Shown here piece by piece: positions 25,425 through 32,834 of a DNA stretch of 38,794 bases (positions within the stretch are counted from its first letter, which is position 1; the number at the start of each line of letters is the position of its first letter). A program made the translations under genes and the position numbers. Below the pieces are notes generated by a model. It was given only the letters and a program-made list of their open reading frames with translations, did not search any database and had not been told where the DNA came from. Origin of the DNA: Chloroflexota bacterium (GTDB taxonomy: Bacteria > Chloroflexota > Dormibacteria > Dormibacterales > Dormibacteraceae); NCBI GenBank assembly GCA_005880855.1, contig VBGM01000165.1, positions 1-38,794 on the forward strand, in the 5' to 3' direction.

Positions 25425-26950
25425 TCCCTACCGTCGGCCTCGAGCAGCTTGGCCGCCGCCGCCGGTCCCCAGCTGCCCGCCTGATACATCTGCAGCGGCG
25501 GCCGCCCATCCCTCCAGGCCGCCTCGATGGGATCGACCAGCGTCCAGGCCGCCTCCACCTCGTCGGCGCGAGTGAAGAGGGTGGGGTCGCCGATCATGCA
25601 GTCGAGCAGGAGCCTCTCGTAGGCCTCCGGGACCTCGATGAGAAACGAGGACGCGTAGAGGAAGTCCATGGCCACGCTGCGCAGCCTGATCCCTGCCGCG
25701 GGCACCTTCGCCCCGAACTTCAGCGAGATGCCCTCCTCCGGCTGGATGCGCAGCGTGATCGCATTGGGGTCCAGCTCCTGCGCGGCCGGGCGCCCGAAAG
25801 TCAGGTGCGGTGGGCGGTTGAAGAGGATCCGGATCTCAGTGACCCGCTTTGGCATCCGCTTGCCGGCCCGGATGTAGAACCGGACGCCGGCCCAGCGCCA
25901 ATTGTCGATGAAAAGTCGCAAGGCGACGGAGGTCTCGGTCAGCGAGCCGGGTGCGACGTTGGGCTCTTCCCGATAACCGTGAACGTGCTCGCCTAGCACC
26001 CATCCGCTCGTGTACTGCCCGCGGACGGTGGCCTTGGCCACCTCGTCGTCGGCGATGGGACGAATCGCGCGCAGCACCTTCACCTTCTCGTCGCGCACAG
26101 CGTTGGCCTCGAACGCGATAGGCGGTTCCATCGCGGTCAGCGCCAGCAGCTGAAGCGCGTGGTTCTGAACGATGTCTCGCAGCGCACCAGCCTTGTCGTA
26201 ATAAGTGCCGCGATTCTCGACGCCGATCTCCTCAGCCGCCGTGATCTGCACCGAGTCGATGAAGTGGCAGTTCCAGACCGGCTCGAAGATGGTGTTGGCG
26301 AACCGGAAGGCCATGATGTTCTGGACCGTCTCCTTGCCCAGGTAATGGTCGATCCGGTAGACGGAGTCTTCGTGGAAGACGCGCTGCACGATCTTGTTGA
26401 GTTCACGGGCTGACTTGAGGTCGGCGCCGAACGGCTTCTCGATCACGATCCGGTGGTAGCCCTCGCCTGCGTTGAGGCCCGCGGCCTTGAGCTGCTCAGT
26501 GATCGTCTCGTACGTCGGCGGCGGCGTCGCGCAGTAGAACACGCGGTTGCCACCGACATGGCGAGCATGATCGAGGTCGTCGAGCTTTCGCGCCAGCGTC
26601 TTGAAGTCGTCCAGCTTGCTGAAGTCGACTTTGACGTAGAAGACGGCGTCCAGAAATGACTGCAGCACCTGCTGGTCGACCGGCTGCGTGCGCGAGAACG
26701 TCGTGATCTTGTCAGTGGCCCGCTTGCGAAACGCGTCGTCGCTGAGATCGTCGATCGCCGCGCCCACCACCGCGAAACCGGCCGGTAGCAGTCGCTGCTT
26801 GGCCAGGTTGTAGAGAGCCGGGAGCAGCTTGCGGCCGCTGAGGTCGCCGGTGGCGCCGAAGATCACCATCAGCGCCGGTTCGGCGACCCGATAGTCGTGG
26901 AGGCCTTCGGCGAGCGGATTCGGCGCGACCGCCGTCCCGGCAGCGGTCAC
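25409..26950 (-). CDS. zwf: Glucose-6-phosphate 1-dehydrogenase
   Basis: A 513-aa, full-length enzyme, first step of the oxidative pentose phosphate pathway. LMVIFGATGDLSGRKLLPAL is the dinucleotide-binding region, VIEKPFGADL follows, and YRIDHYLGKETVQN contains the catalytic His and substrate Lys. NRGTYYDKAGALRDIVQNH and RFYIRAGKRMPKRVTEI are also typical. GTG 26950 overlaps the gnd stop by 4 nt. A longer frame to 27130 is Gly/Arg-rich noise within gnd. The OpcA partner is encoded immediately downstream. Confidence 0.97.
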   Translation of the reverse strand: MTAAGTAVAPNPLAEGLHDYRVAEPALMVIFGATGDLSGRKLLPALYNLAKQRLLPAGFAVVGAAIDDLSDDAFRKRATDKITTFSRTQPVDQQVLQSFLDAVFYVKVDFSKLDDFKTLARKLDDLDHARHVGGNRVFYCATPPPTYETITEQLKAAGLNAGEGYHRIVIEKPFGADLKSARELNKIVQRVFHEDSVYRIDHYLGKETVQNIMAFRFANTIFEPVWNCHFIDSVQITAAEEIGVENRGTYYDKAGALRDIVQNHALQLLALTAMEPPIAFEANAVRDEKVKVLRAIRPIADDEVAKATVRGQYTSGWVLGEHVHGYREEPNVAPGSLTETSVALRLFIDNWRWAGVRFYIRAGKRMPKRVTEIRILFNRPPHLTFGRPAAQELDPNAITLRIQPEEGISLKFGAKVPAAGIRLRSVAMDFLYASSFLIEVPEAYERLLLDCMIGDPTLFTRADEVEAAWTLVDPIEAAWRDGRPPLQMYQAGSWGPAAAAKLLEADGREWHRP

Positions 26951-27879
26951 TTCTTCACTGCCTCTCCCGCCGCGTCGGTCACTACCGCATGGCCGCCGAA
27001 CTGATTCCGCATCATCGCCAGCAGCCGGTCGCCAAACGTGTTCTCCATGCGGCTCCGGAAGCGCGCGAACAGCGACTCGGCGATGATCGGCACGGGCACC
27101 GATTCGTCGATTGCCGCCTCCACGGTCCAACGTCCCTCACCCGTGTCTTCGACATAACCCTTGATGCGGGCGAGGTCGGGATCCTGGTCGAGTCCGCGCG
27201 CGATCAGGTCGAGCAGCCACGAACGAACCACGCTGCCGGATCGCCACGCTTCCGCGATGGCATGCATGTCCATGCCGGGGAAGAACTTCGAGAGCTTCAT
27301 GACCTGAAAGCCTTCCGCATAGGCCTGCATGAGCCCGTATTCGACTCCGTTGTGGACCATCTTCACGAAGTGGCCAGAGCCTTCAGGCCCTGTGCGTACG
27401 AGACCGCCGTCGTCAGGCGCCAGGTCCTTGAGCAGGGGGAGGCAGTGGTCGTAGATCTCCTGCTCGCCACCGACCATCAGGCAGTAGCCGAACTCGAGGC
27501 CCCAGATGCCGCCCGAGGTGCCCGCGTCCATGTAGTGCATTCCCTTTGCCTTGACGCGGGCGCAGTCCTGCATGGCGACCTTCCAGTTCGTGTTGCCGCC
27601 GTCGATGATGATGTCGCCCGGGTCGCCGAGGGCGATGAGCTGGTCGATCGCCTCCGTGGTCGGATCGCCCGCCGGCACCATCACCCACATGACGCGGGGC
27701 CGCGACTGGAAATTCTTGACGAACTCTTCCACGGTGAAGGCCGCAACAGCGCCCTGCGATGCCTTCTCCTTGATCGCGTCCGCCGACCTGTCGTACGCGA
27801 TCATGCGGTGGCCGCGCTTCATCAGGCGCAGGACCATGTTGCCGCCCATGCGGCCCAGGCCGACCATCCCCATCTCCAT
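26947..27879 (-). CDS. gnd: 6-phosphogluconate dehydrogenase, decarboxylating, short type
   Basis: A 310-aa enzyme converting 6-phosphogluconate to ribulose-5-phosphate and CO2. It is the short class, well below the ~470 aa of E. coli Gnd. GMVGLGRMGGNMVLRLMKRG is the Rossmann motif; DIIIDGGNTNW, YMDAGTSGGIWGLEFGYCLM and GSGHFVKMVHNGVEYGLMQ hold the substrate and catalytic Lys/Asn. After beta-2 the sequence is AYDRSAD: an acidic Asp where NADP enzymes have NRT, which suggests NAD preference. GAGAGGGG lies about 8 nt before ATG 27879 as ribosome-binding site. A REP-like hairpin separates it from tal-pgi. Confidence 0.93.
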   Translation of the reverse strand: MEMGMVGLGRMGGNMVLRLMKRGHRMIAYDRSADAIKEKASQGAVAAFTVEEFVKNFQSRPRVMWVMVPAGDPTTEAIDQLIALGDPGDIIIDGGNTNWKVAMQDCARVKAKGMHYMDAGTSGGIWGLEFGYCLMVGGEQEIYDHCLPLLKDLAPDDGGLVRTGPEGSGHFVKMVHNGVEYGLMQAYAEGFQVMKLSKFFPGMDMHAIAEAWRSGSVVRSWLLDLIARGLDQDPDLARIKGYVEDTGEGRWTVEAAIDESVPVPIIAESLFARFRSRMENTFGDRLLAMMRNQFGGHAVVTDAAGEAVKK

Positions 27880-27897
27880 ATGCGCCCCTCTCCCTAA

Positions 27898-27920
27898 CCC
27901 TCTCCCCTGCGGGGAGAGGG
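27898..27920. repeat. REP-like palindrome in the tal-pgi/gnd intergenic space
   Basis: Perfect 10-bp inverted repeat: CCCTCTCCCC (27898-27907), loop TGC, GGGGAGAGGG (27911-27920). It is flanked on the left by a partial direct copy, CCCCTCTCCCT (27886-27896). The pattern matches a class of dispersed REP-like elements with CCCTCTCC-type arms found in many high-G+C genomes. In the operon mRNA it would fold into a strong hairpin between the two cistrons, 20-odd nt before the gnd ribosome-binding site. Confidence 0.7.
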
Positions 27921-27925
27921 GAGTA

Positions 27926-30727
27926 CTACTTGACCGCTGATTTCACCGCCGCCGCGAGCGCCTTCCAGCCGGCTGCAGCTTCTTTGCCGAGCGTCACCCG
28001 CAGCACCGGGAGGCGGCGCGAGCCAAGCGATTCCAGGTCGCCCAGCGATTGCGCCTGCTTGAGGATCGAGAAGCTGTAGGGCTGGCCCGGGATGGGCACA
28101 TCGCGGGTGTCGTCCTGGACGATCTGCAGGAACAGCCCGACTTTCGGGCCGCCCTTGTGGAGCTGGCCGGTGGAGTGAAGGAAGCGCGGTCCGTAGCCCG
28201 CGGTGGTGGCGTAGTGCGTGGCGTCGCGGGCTGATGCTCGGATCGATGCGATCGCCGACTCCGACGCCGTGGTGCGCGTCGTGTAGGCCATGATCGCGAA
28301 GTAGGAGCCGCGCTTGGCGCGGCCCAGGAGCGTCTTCAGGCCTGCCCGCGACCTGGATGCCGGCACCGACTCCGCGGAAGGCAGCTTGCCGCTCGCCCGG
28401 TACTTGGCGAGGACCTTCTTCGTGTTGTCCTTCGACTCCTGCACGTTGGGCTGGTCAAACGGGTCGATGCCGATGATCGAGCCGGCGATCGCGGTCGCGA
28501 TCTCCCAGCGCAGGAACTCTCCGCCGAGGTCGAGCTTGTCGCGCATCGTCAGCGTGACCACCGGGTGCCCCGCCTTCTCGAGCGCTTGCACGGCCCGGTT
28601 GGGCGGATCCGCATCCATGCGGATGTACACGAACAGCCGGTCCTCTCCGTAGACGTCGGGCTTGCCCAGTGGCTCACCCTCGACGGGCACGATCCCCTTG
28701 CCCTGCTTGCCGGTGCTCTCGGCGATCAGCTGCTCGACCCAGTAACCGAACGTCGAGATCTTGGCCGAGGCGATGAGCGTGAGCTTGTTGCGACCTTGCA
28801 ACGCGAGCTCGCCCATGACGGCGCCGAGCCAGACGCCGGGGTTGCTGTCCGCGGGCACGGAATCGGCGCACGAATGCGCCATCTCCACGGCGCGCTCGAG
28901 CAGCTCCTTGACATCCACACCGATCAGCGATCCCGGCACGAGCCCGAAATAGCTGAGCGCCGAATAGCGCCCGCCGATGTCGGGCGGGTTGCGGAAGATC
29001 CATCGGAAGCCGTGGTCTTTGGCGAGCTTCTCCAGCGAGGTGCCCGGATCGGTGATGGCGGCGAAGTGCCGCCCCGGTCCGGCGGCGCCGTCCGCGCCGC
29101 CCCCCACCTCGTTCCAGAAATACGCGAAGTGCGACAGCGTCTCGGTCGTCTCTCCTGACTTGGAAGCGACGATGAACAGGGTGTCCTTGATACGGATCCG
29201 AGAGCGCACCGCGAGGATCGTTGCGGGATCTGTCGTGTCGAGCACGTGCAGCTGCGGATGGCCTTTCACGTGGCCAAACGTGTTCCTCAACACATCTGGG
29301 CACAGGCTCGACCCGCCCATGCCCAGCAAGACCACATCCGAGTACGTCCGTCCGTCGGCGGCGAGCTGCTCGAACTCGGGCGCATGCTCGAGCATCTTCT
29401 CGGCGACGTTCAGCCACCCCAGGCGATCGCGGACCGCCTCGCGCTGGGCGGGGTCGGACGTCCACAGCGTCGAGTCCTTCGCCCATAAACGACGAGGCGC
29501 GTCCCCTTTCTGGAGCTGGGCGATGCGGGCATCGACCTTTGGCTGCAGCTCGCCGAGGCTGTACCACTGCCGCGGACCCTTGCCCGACTTGATGTTCTGG
29601 CTCTCCTTCTTGATGGTGGCCAGCAGGCTCTCGAACGACTTCGTGAAGGACTCGACGCCTTCCACCTCGAGCTCGCGGGTGACCTGGTCCAGGTCGACGC
29701 CGAACTCCGCGAGCTGCTTCAGCTGCCGTTTGGCGAGGTCGACGTTCTCATCGATGCTGGGCCTTGCCTCGCCGTGCTCGCGGAACGCGGCCAGCGTGGC
29801 CGGGGGGATGGTGTCGACCGTATCGGGACCGATCAGCTCCTCGACGTAGTAGGTGTCGGGATAACGAGGGTCCTTGGTCGACGTGCTCGCCCACAGCGGG
29901 CGCTGCAGCTGCGCTCCCGCCTTCTTGAGCATGTCCCACCGAGGGCCGCTGAACGTCTGCCGGAACCGCTCATACGCGACCTTCGAGTTGGCGATGGCAG
30001 CCTTTCCATACAAGCGTTCGAGCGCGCGCTTCTGGCTGGGGTCTGTGCTGAGCTCGATCTTCTGGGCCAGGAGTTTGTCGACCTTGGTGTCTACGCGGCT
30101 GACGAAAAAGCTGGCCACGCTTGCGACCTTGCGCAGATCGCCGCCTCCCTTGCGAAGCTTCTCCAGGCCGGACAGGTAGGCCTCCATCACCTCGCCGTAC
30201 CGGTCGACCGAGAAGATGAGCGTGATGTTGATGTTGTGGCCTTTCGCGATCTGGTCGTAGATGGCCGGAATGCCTTCTCTGGTCGCGGGGATCTTCACCA
30301 TCACGTTGGGCCGGTGGCAGCGCGTCCGCAAGTCCTCGGCGTACGCGATCGTTCGCCGCGTGCTGCTGGCCACCGTCGGCGACACCTCGATGCTGACGAA
30401 TCCGTCGTGCCCTTTGGTCTTGTCGTAAATCGGGCGAAAGACGTCGGCCGCGGCGGAGACGTCCTCCACCATCATCTCCCACAGGATCTCATCGGGTTTG
30501 TGGCCTGCCCGCACCAGCTGGACCATCGCCTCGTCGTAATCGTTGGAGCCGCTGACCGCCTTCTCGAAGATGGTCGGGTTCGAAGTCACACCGCTGATGC
30601 CTTCGTCGCGCAGCCGGGCCAGCTCGCCCGAAGTGATGAGCTGGCGGCGGATGTTGTCGAGCCACATCGACTGGCCGAGGCGCTTCAGCTCCTTGATCGG
30701 CGGAGGCATGCGGACTGCCGTCGCCAT
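27926..30727 (-). CDS. tal-pgi: Bifunctional transaldolase / glucose-6-phosphate isomerase
   Basis: A 933-aa fusion. Residues ~10-370 are transaldolase: GQSMWLDNIRR with D24, GVTSNPTIFEKA, and the Schiff-base lysine K145 in PNVMVKIPATREGIP. Residues ~390-933 are phosphoglucose isomerase: LLGMGGSSLCPDVL, FIVASKSGETTETLSHF (phosphate-binding SKSGETTET), and FRNPPDIGGRYSALSYFG with the catalytic Arg/Glu region. Tal shuttles a dihydroxyacetone unit between sedoheptulose-7-P and glyceraldehyde-3-P; Pgi returns fructose-6-P to glucose-6-P, closing the cycle with Zwf. Such fusions are known in several phyla. ATG 30727 lies 4 nt after the tkt stop. Confidence 0.96.
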   Translation of the reverse strand: MATAVRMPPPIKELKRLGQSMWLDNIRRQLITSGELARLRDEGISGVTSNPTIFEKAVSGSNDYDEAMVQLVRAGHKPDEILWEMMVEDVSAAADVFRPIYDKTKGHDGFVSIEVSPTVASSTRRTIAYAEDLRTRCHRPNVMVKIPATREGIPAIYDQIAKGHNINITLIFSVDRYGEVMEAYLSGLEKLRKGGGDLRKVASVASFFVSRVDTKVDKLLAQKIELSTDPSQKRALERLYGKAAIANSKVAYERFRQTFSGPRWDMLKKAGAQLQRPLWASTSTKDPRYPDTYYVEELIGPDTVDTIPPATLAAFREHGEARPSIDENVDLAKRQLKQLAEFGVDLDQVTRELEVEGVESFTKSFESLLATIKKESQNIKSGKGPRQWYSLGELQPKVDARIAQLQKGDAPRRLWAKDSTLWTSDPAQREAVRDRLGWLNVAEKMLEHAPEFEQLAADGRTYSDVVLLGMGGSSLCPDVLRNTFGHVKGHPQLHVLDTTDPATILAVRSRIRIKDTLFIVASKSGETTETLSHFAYFWNEVGGGADGAAGPGRHFAAITDPGTSLEKLAKDHGFRWIFRNPPDIGGRYSALSYFGLVPGSLIGVDVKELLERAVEMAHSCADSVPADSNPGVWLGAVMGELALQGRNKLTLIASAKISTFGYWVEQLIAESTGKQGKGIVPVEGEPLGKPDVYGEDRLFVYIRMDADPPNRAVQALEKAGHPVVTLTMRDKLDLGGEFLRWEIATAIAGSIIGIDPFDQPNVQESKDNTKKVLAKYRASGKLPSAESVPASRSRAGLKTLLGRAKRGSYFAIMAYTTRTTASESAIASIRASARDATHYATTAGYGPRFLHSTGQLHKGGPKVGLFLQIVQDDTRDVPIPGQPYSFSILKQAQSLGDLESLGSRRLPVLRVTLGKEAAAGWKALAAAVKSAVK

Positions 30728-30731
30728 CGGG

Positions 30732-32600
30732 TTACTTCCCGGCCAGCAGCTTTGTCGCCGCCGCCACGATGTGCCGCGCCGAGATGCCCGCCGCGTTCAT
30801 GAGCTCTTCCGGCTTGCCGGATGCCGGCAGGGCCTTCACCGCCAGGTGCGCGACGTGCAGCCCGTCCTCCGGCGCGAAGGCCTCCAGGACAGCCGCCCCC
30901 AGGCCGCCCTGGGGGTAGTGGTCTTCGACGATGACGAGCTTGCCCTTCGTCACGCGCGCGGCCTCCCTCAGCGTCTTCACGTCCACCGGCTTCACCGAGT
31001 ACAGATCGATGACCCGCGCGGCCACCTTCTTCTGAGCCAGCGTGTCCGCGGCTGCGAGGCAGTTGTGCAGCGTGACGCCGGCGCCGATGAGCGTCACCCT
31101 GTCCTTCGCGCTTTGCCGTACCACCTTCGCGCCGCCGATCTTGAAAGTCTCCGCCGGCGAGTAGATCGTGGGATACGCGCCGCGCGTGGTTCGCATGTAG
31201 ACGATGCCGCCCTCGTCGGCCATGAGGCTCACGAGCTTGGCGGTCTGGTTCGGGTCGCTGGGGTAAAGCACTGTCGACGAGTGGATGGCGCGCATCGACG
31301 CAAGGTCTTCGAGCGCCATCTGCGACGGGCCGTCCTGGCCGATCTCGACGCCCGCATGCGAACCGACCAGCCTGATGTTCGCCTGCGAGATGCCGGCCAT
31401 GCGAATGAAGTCATAGGCGCGGCTGAAGAACGCGGCAAACGTGGACGCGAAAGGCCGGTAGCCGCGAACGCTCATGCCCACCGCGGTGGCGACCAGCTGC
31501 TGCTCGGCGATGTAGATCTCGAAGAACCGGTCCGGGTAGGCCTTCGCGAACTCGTCGGCGTGCGTCGAGTTGGAGACTTCGCCGTCCATGGCCACGACGT
31601 CGGGGATGACGCCTAGCGCCACCAGCGCATCGCCGTACGCCTTGCGGGTGGCGACCTTGTCCTCTTTCGTGTAGGTCGGCAGCGTGACCTGCACTTCGAC
31701 GTGCTTGATGGCCGGCGTGCCGGCCTCGGGCTTGGCCGTCTTCACCTTGAGGTGCCGGATCCCGCCGAGCTCCTTGATCGCCCGCTCGGCCATGTCAGGA
31801 GGCAGCGCCTTGCCGTGCCACCCATCCTTGTTCTCGAGCTCGGAGAAGCCCTTGCCCTTGACCGTCTTGGCGAGGATCACCGTCGGCTTGCCCGTCGCCG
31901 ACAGCGCGTTGCCGTAGGCGCGGTCGACGGCCGTGACGTCGTGGCCGTCGATCACGATCGGGAAGCACCCGAACGCCTCCACACGGCGACGATAGGTGTC
32001 CATGTTCCATCCGAACTCGGTCTCGCCACGCTGGCCGAGCCGGTTGATGTCCATGATGGCGGTCAGGTTGGACAGCCCGTAGAAGCCGGCCTTGTCGAGC
32101 GCCTCCCAGATCGAGCCCTCGGCCAGCTCCGAGTCTCCGCAGAGAACCCACACGTGATACGGGAGCTTGTCGAGGTCCTTGCCGGCTAAAGCGACGCCGA
32201 CGGCGATCGGAAGGCCCTGGCCCAGCGAGCCGGTGGCGACATCGACCCACGGGAGCGCGGGCGTCGGGTGTCCCTGGAGGCGCGAACCGAACTTGCGGAA
32301 CGTCAGCAGCTCGGTGTCGGTGATGGCGCCAACCGCCTTCAGCATTGCGTAGTACAGCGGCGAGGCGTGGCCCTTGGAGAAGATCAGGTGGTCGTTGTTG
32401 GGATCCTTGGGTTTGTTCCAGTCGTACTGCAGGTACCTGGCGATGAGGACCCCGATCAGGTCGGCGGCGGACATCGACGAGGTCGGATGTCCGGAGCCGG
32501 CGGCGGTGCTGCAGCGGATGGAATCGACCCGGAGCTGCTGCCCAAGCTGACGCGCAAACTCGAGATCCGTGGTGGCCGGCGCCTCGGTGGTGACTGACAT
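30732..32600 (-). CDS. tkt: Transketolase
   Basis: A 622-aa thiamine-diphosphate enzyme transferring two-carbon units between pentose, heptose and hexose phosphates. AAGSGHPTSSMSAADL (N-terminal His), FSKGHASPLYYAML, TGSLGQGLPIAVG, and VLCGDSELAEGSIWEA followed by AIMDINRLGQ form the TPP/Mg motif. FFEIYIAEQQLVATAVGMS and GQDGPSQMALEDLASMRAI lie in the pyrimidine domain. ATG 32600 is preferred to the longer frame because GGGAG lies 5-9 nt upstream. It is the first gene of the pentose phosphate operon, with a structured leader upstream. Confidence 0.96.
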   Translation of the reverse strand: MSVTTEAPATTDLEFARQLGQQLRVDSIRCSTAAGSGHPTSSMSAADLIGVLIARYLQYDWNKPKDPNNDHLIFSKGHASPLYYAMLKAVGAITDTELLTFRKFGSRLQGHPTPALPWVDVATGSLGQGLPIAVGVALAGKDLDKLPYHVWVLCGDSELAEGSIWEALDKAGFYGLSNLTAIMDINRLGQRGETEFGWNMDTYRRRVEAFGCFPIVIDGHDVTAVDRAYGNALSATGKPTVILAKTVKGKGFSELENKDGWHGKALPPDMAERAIKELGGIRHLKVKTAKPEAGTPAIKHVEVQVTLPTYTKEDKVATRKAYGDALVALGVIPDVVAMDGEVSNSTHADEFAKAYPDRFFEIYIAEQQLVATAVGMSVRGYRPFASTFAAFFSRAYDFIRMAGISQANIRLVGSHAGVEIGQDGPSQMALEDLASMRAIHSSTVLYPSDPNQTAKLVSLMADEGGIVYMRTTRGAYPTIYSPAETFKIGGAKVVRQSAKDRVTLIGAGVTLHNCLAAADTLAQKKVAARVIDLYSVKPVDVKTLREAARVTKGKLVIVEDHYPQGGLGAAVLEAFAPEDGLHVAHLAVKALPASGKPEELMNAAGISARHIVAAATKLLAGK

Positions 32601-32834
32601 CTCACTCCCTACCACAACAAATGTGGCTCGACCCGCCCGCGACACCCGGTCGCGGGACCCCGGCGTGTATTGGCGTTAAGTCTAAGGGTCTCTCGAATTC
32701 GGCTCGACAAGGGCTCCGCATGCCCCGGCGAGCTTGACCGGATGAGCCTGTTGAATCAGGATGTCGATCAACTCATAAGCAGCACATCATCTCCGCAGCC
32801 ACTCGTCTTCTCGCCGTGTCCTGGGTAGCCGGCG
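32601..32834. promoter_or_regulatory. Divergent control region: tkt leader with two hairpins and GT2 upstream region
   Basis: On the tkt (minus) side two perfect inverted repeats would lie in the mRNA leader. The first is an 8-bp stem at 32636-32643/32649-32656 (CCCGCGAC and GTCGCGGG, 5-nt loop). The second is a 5-bp stem at 32612-32616/32622-32626 (CCACA/TGTGG) directly before the TAGGGAG ribosome-binding site. A TAGACT hexamer further upstream may be the -10 of tkt; its -35 is unclear. On the plus side TTGAAT (32751-32756), a 17-nt spacer and CATAAG (32774-32779) is a weak candidate promoter for the glycosyltransferase gene. Confidence 0.45.
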
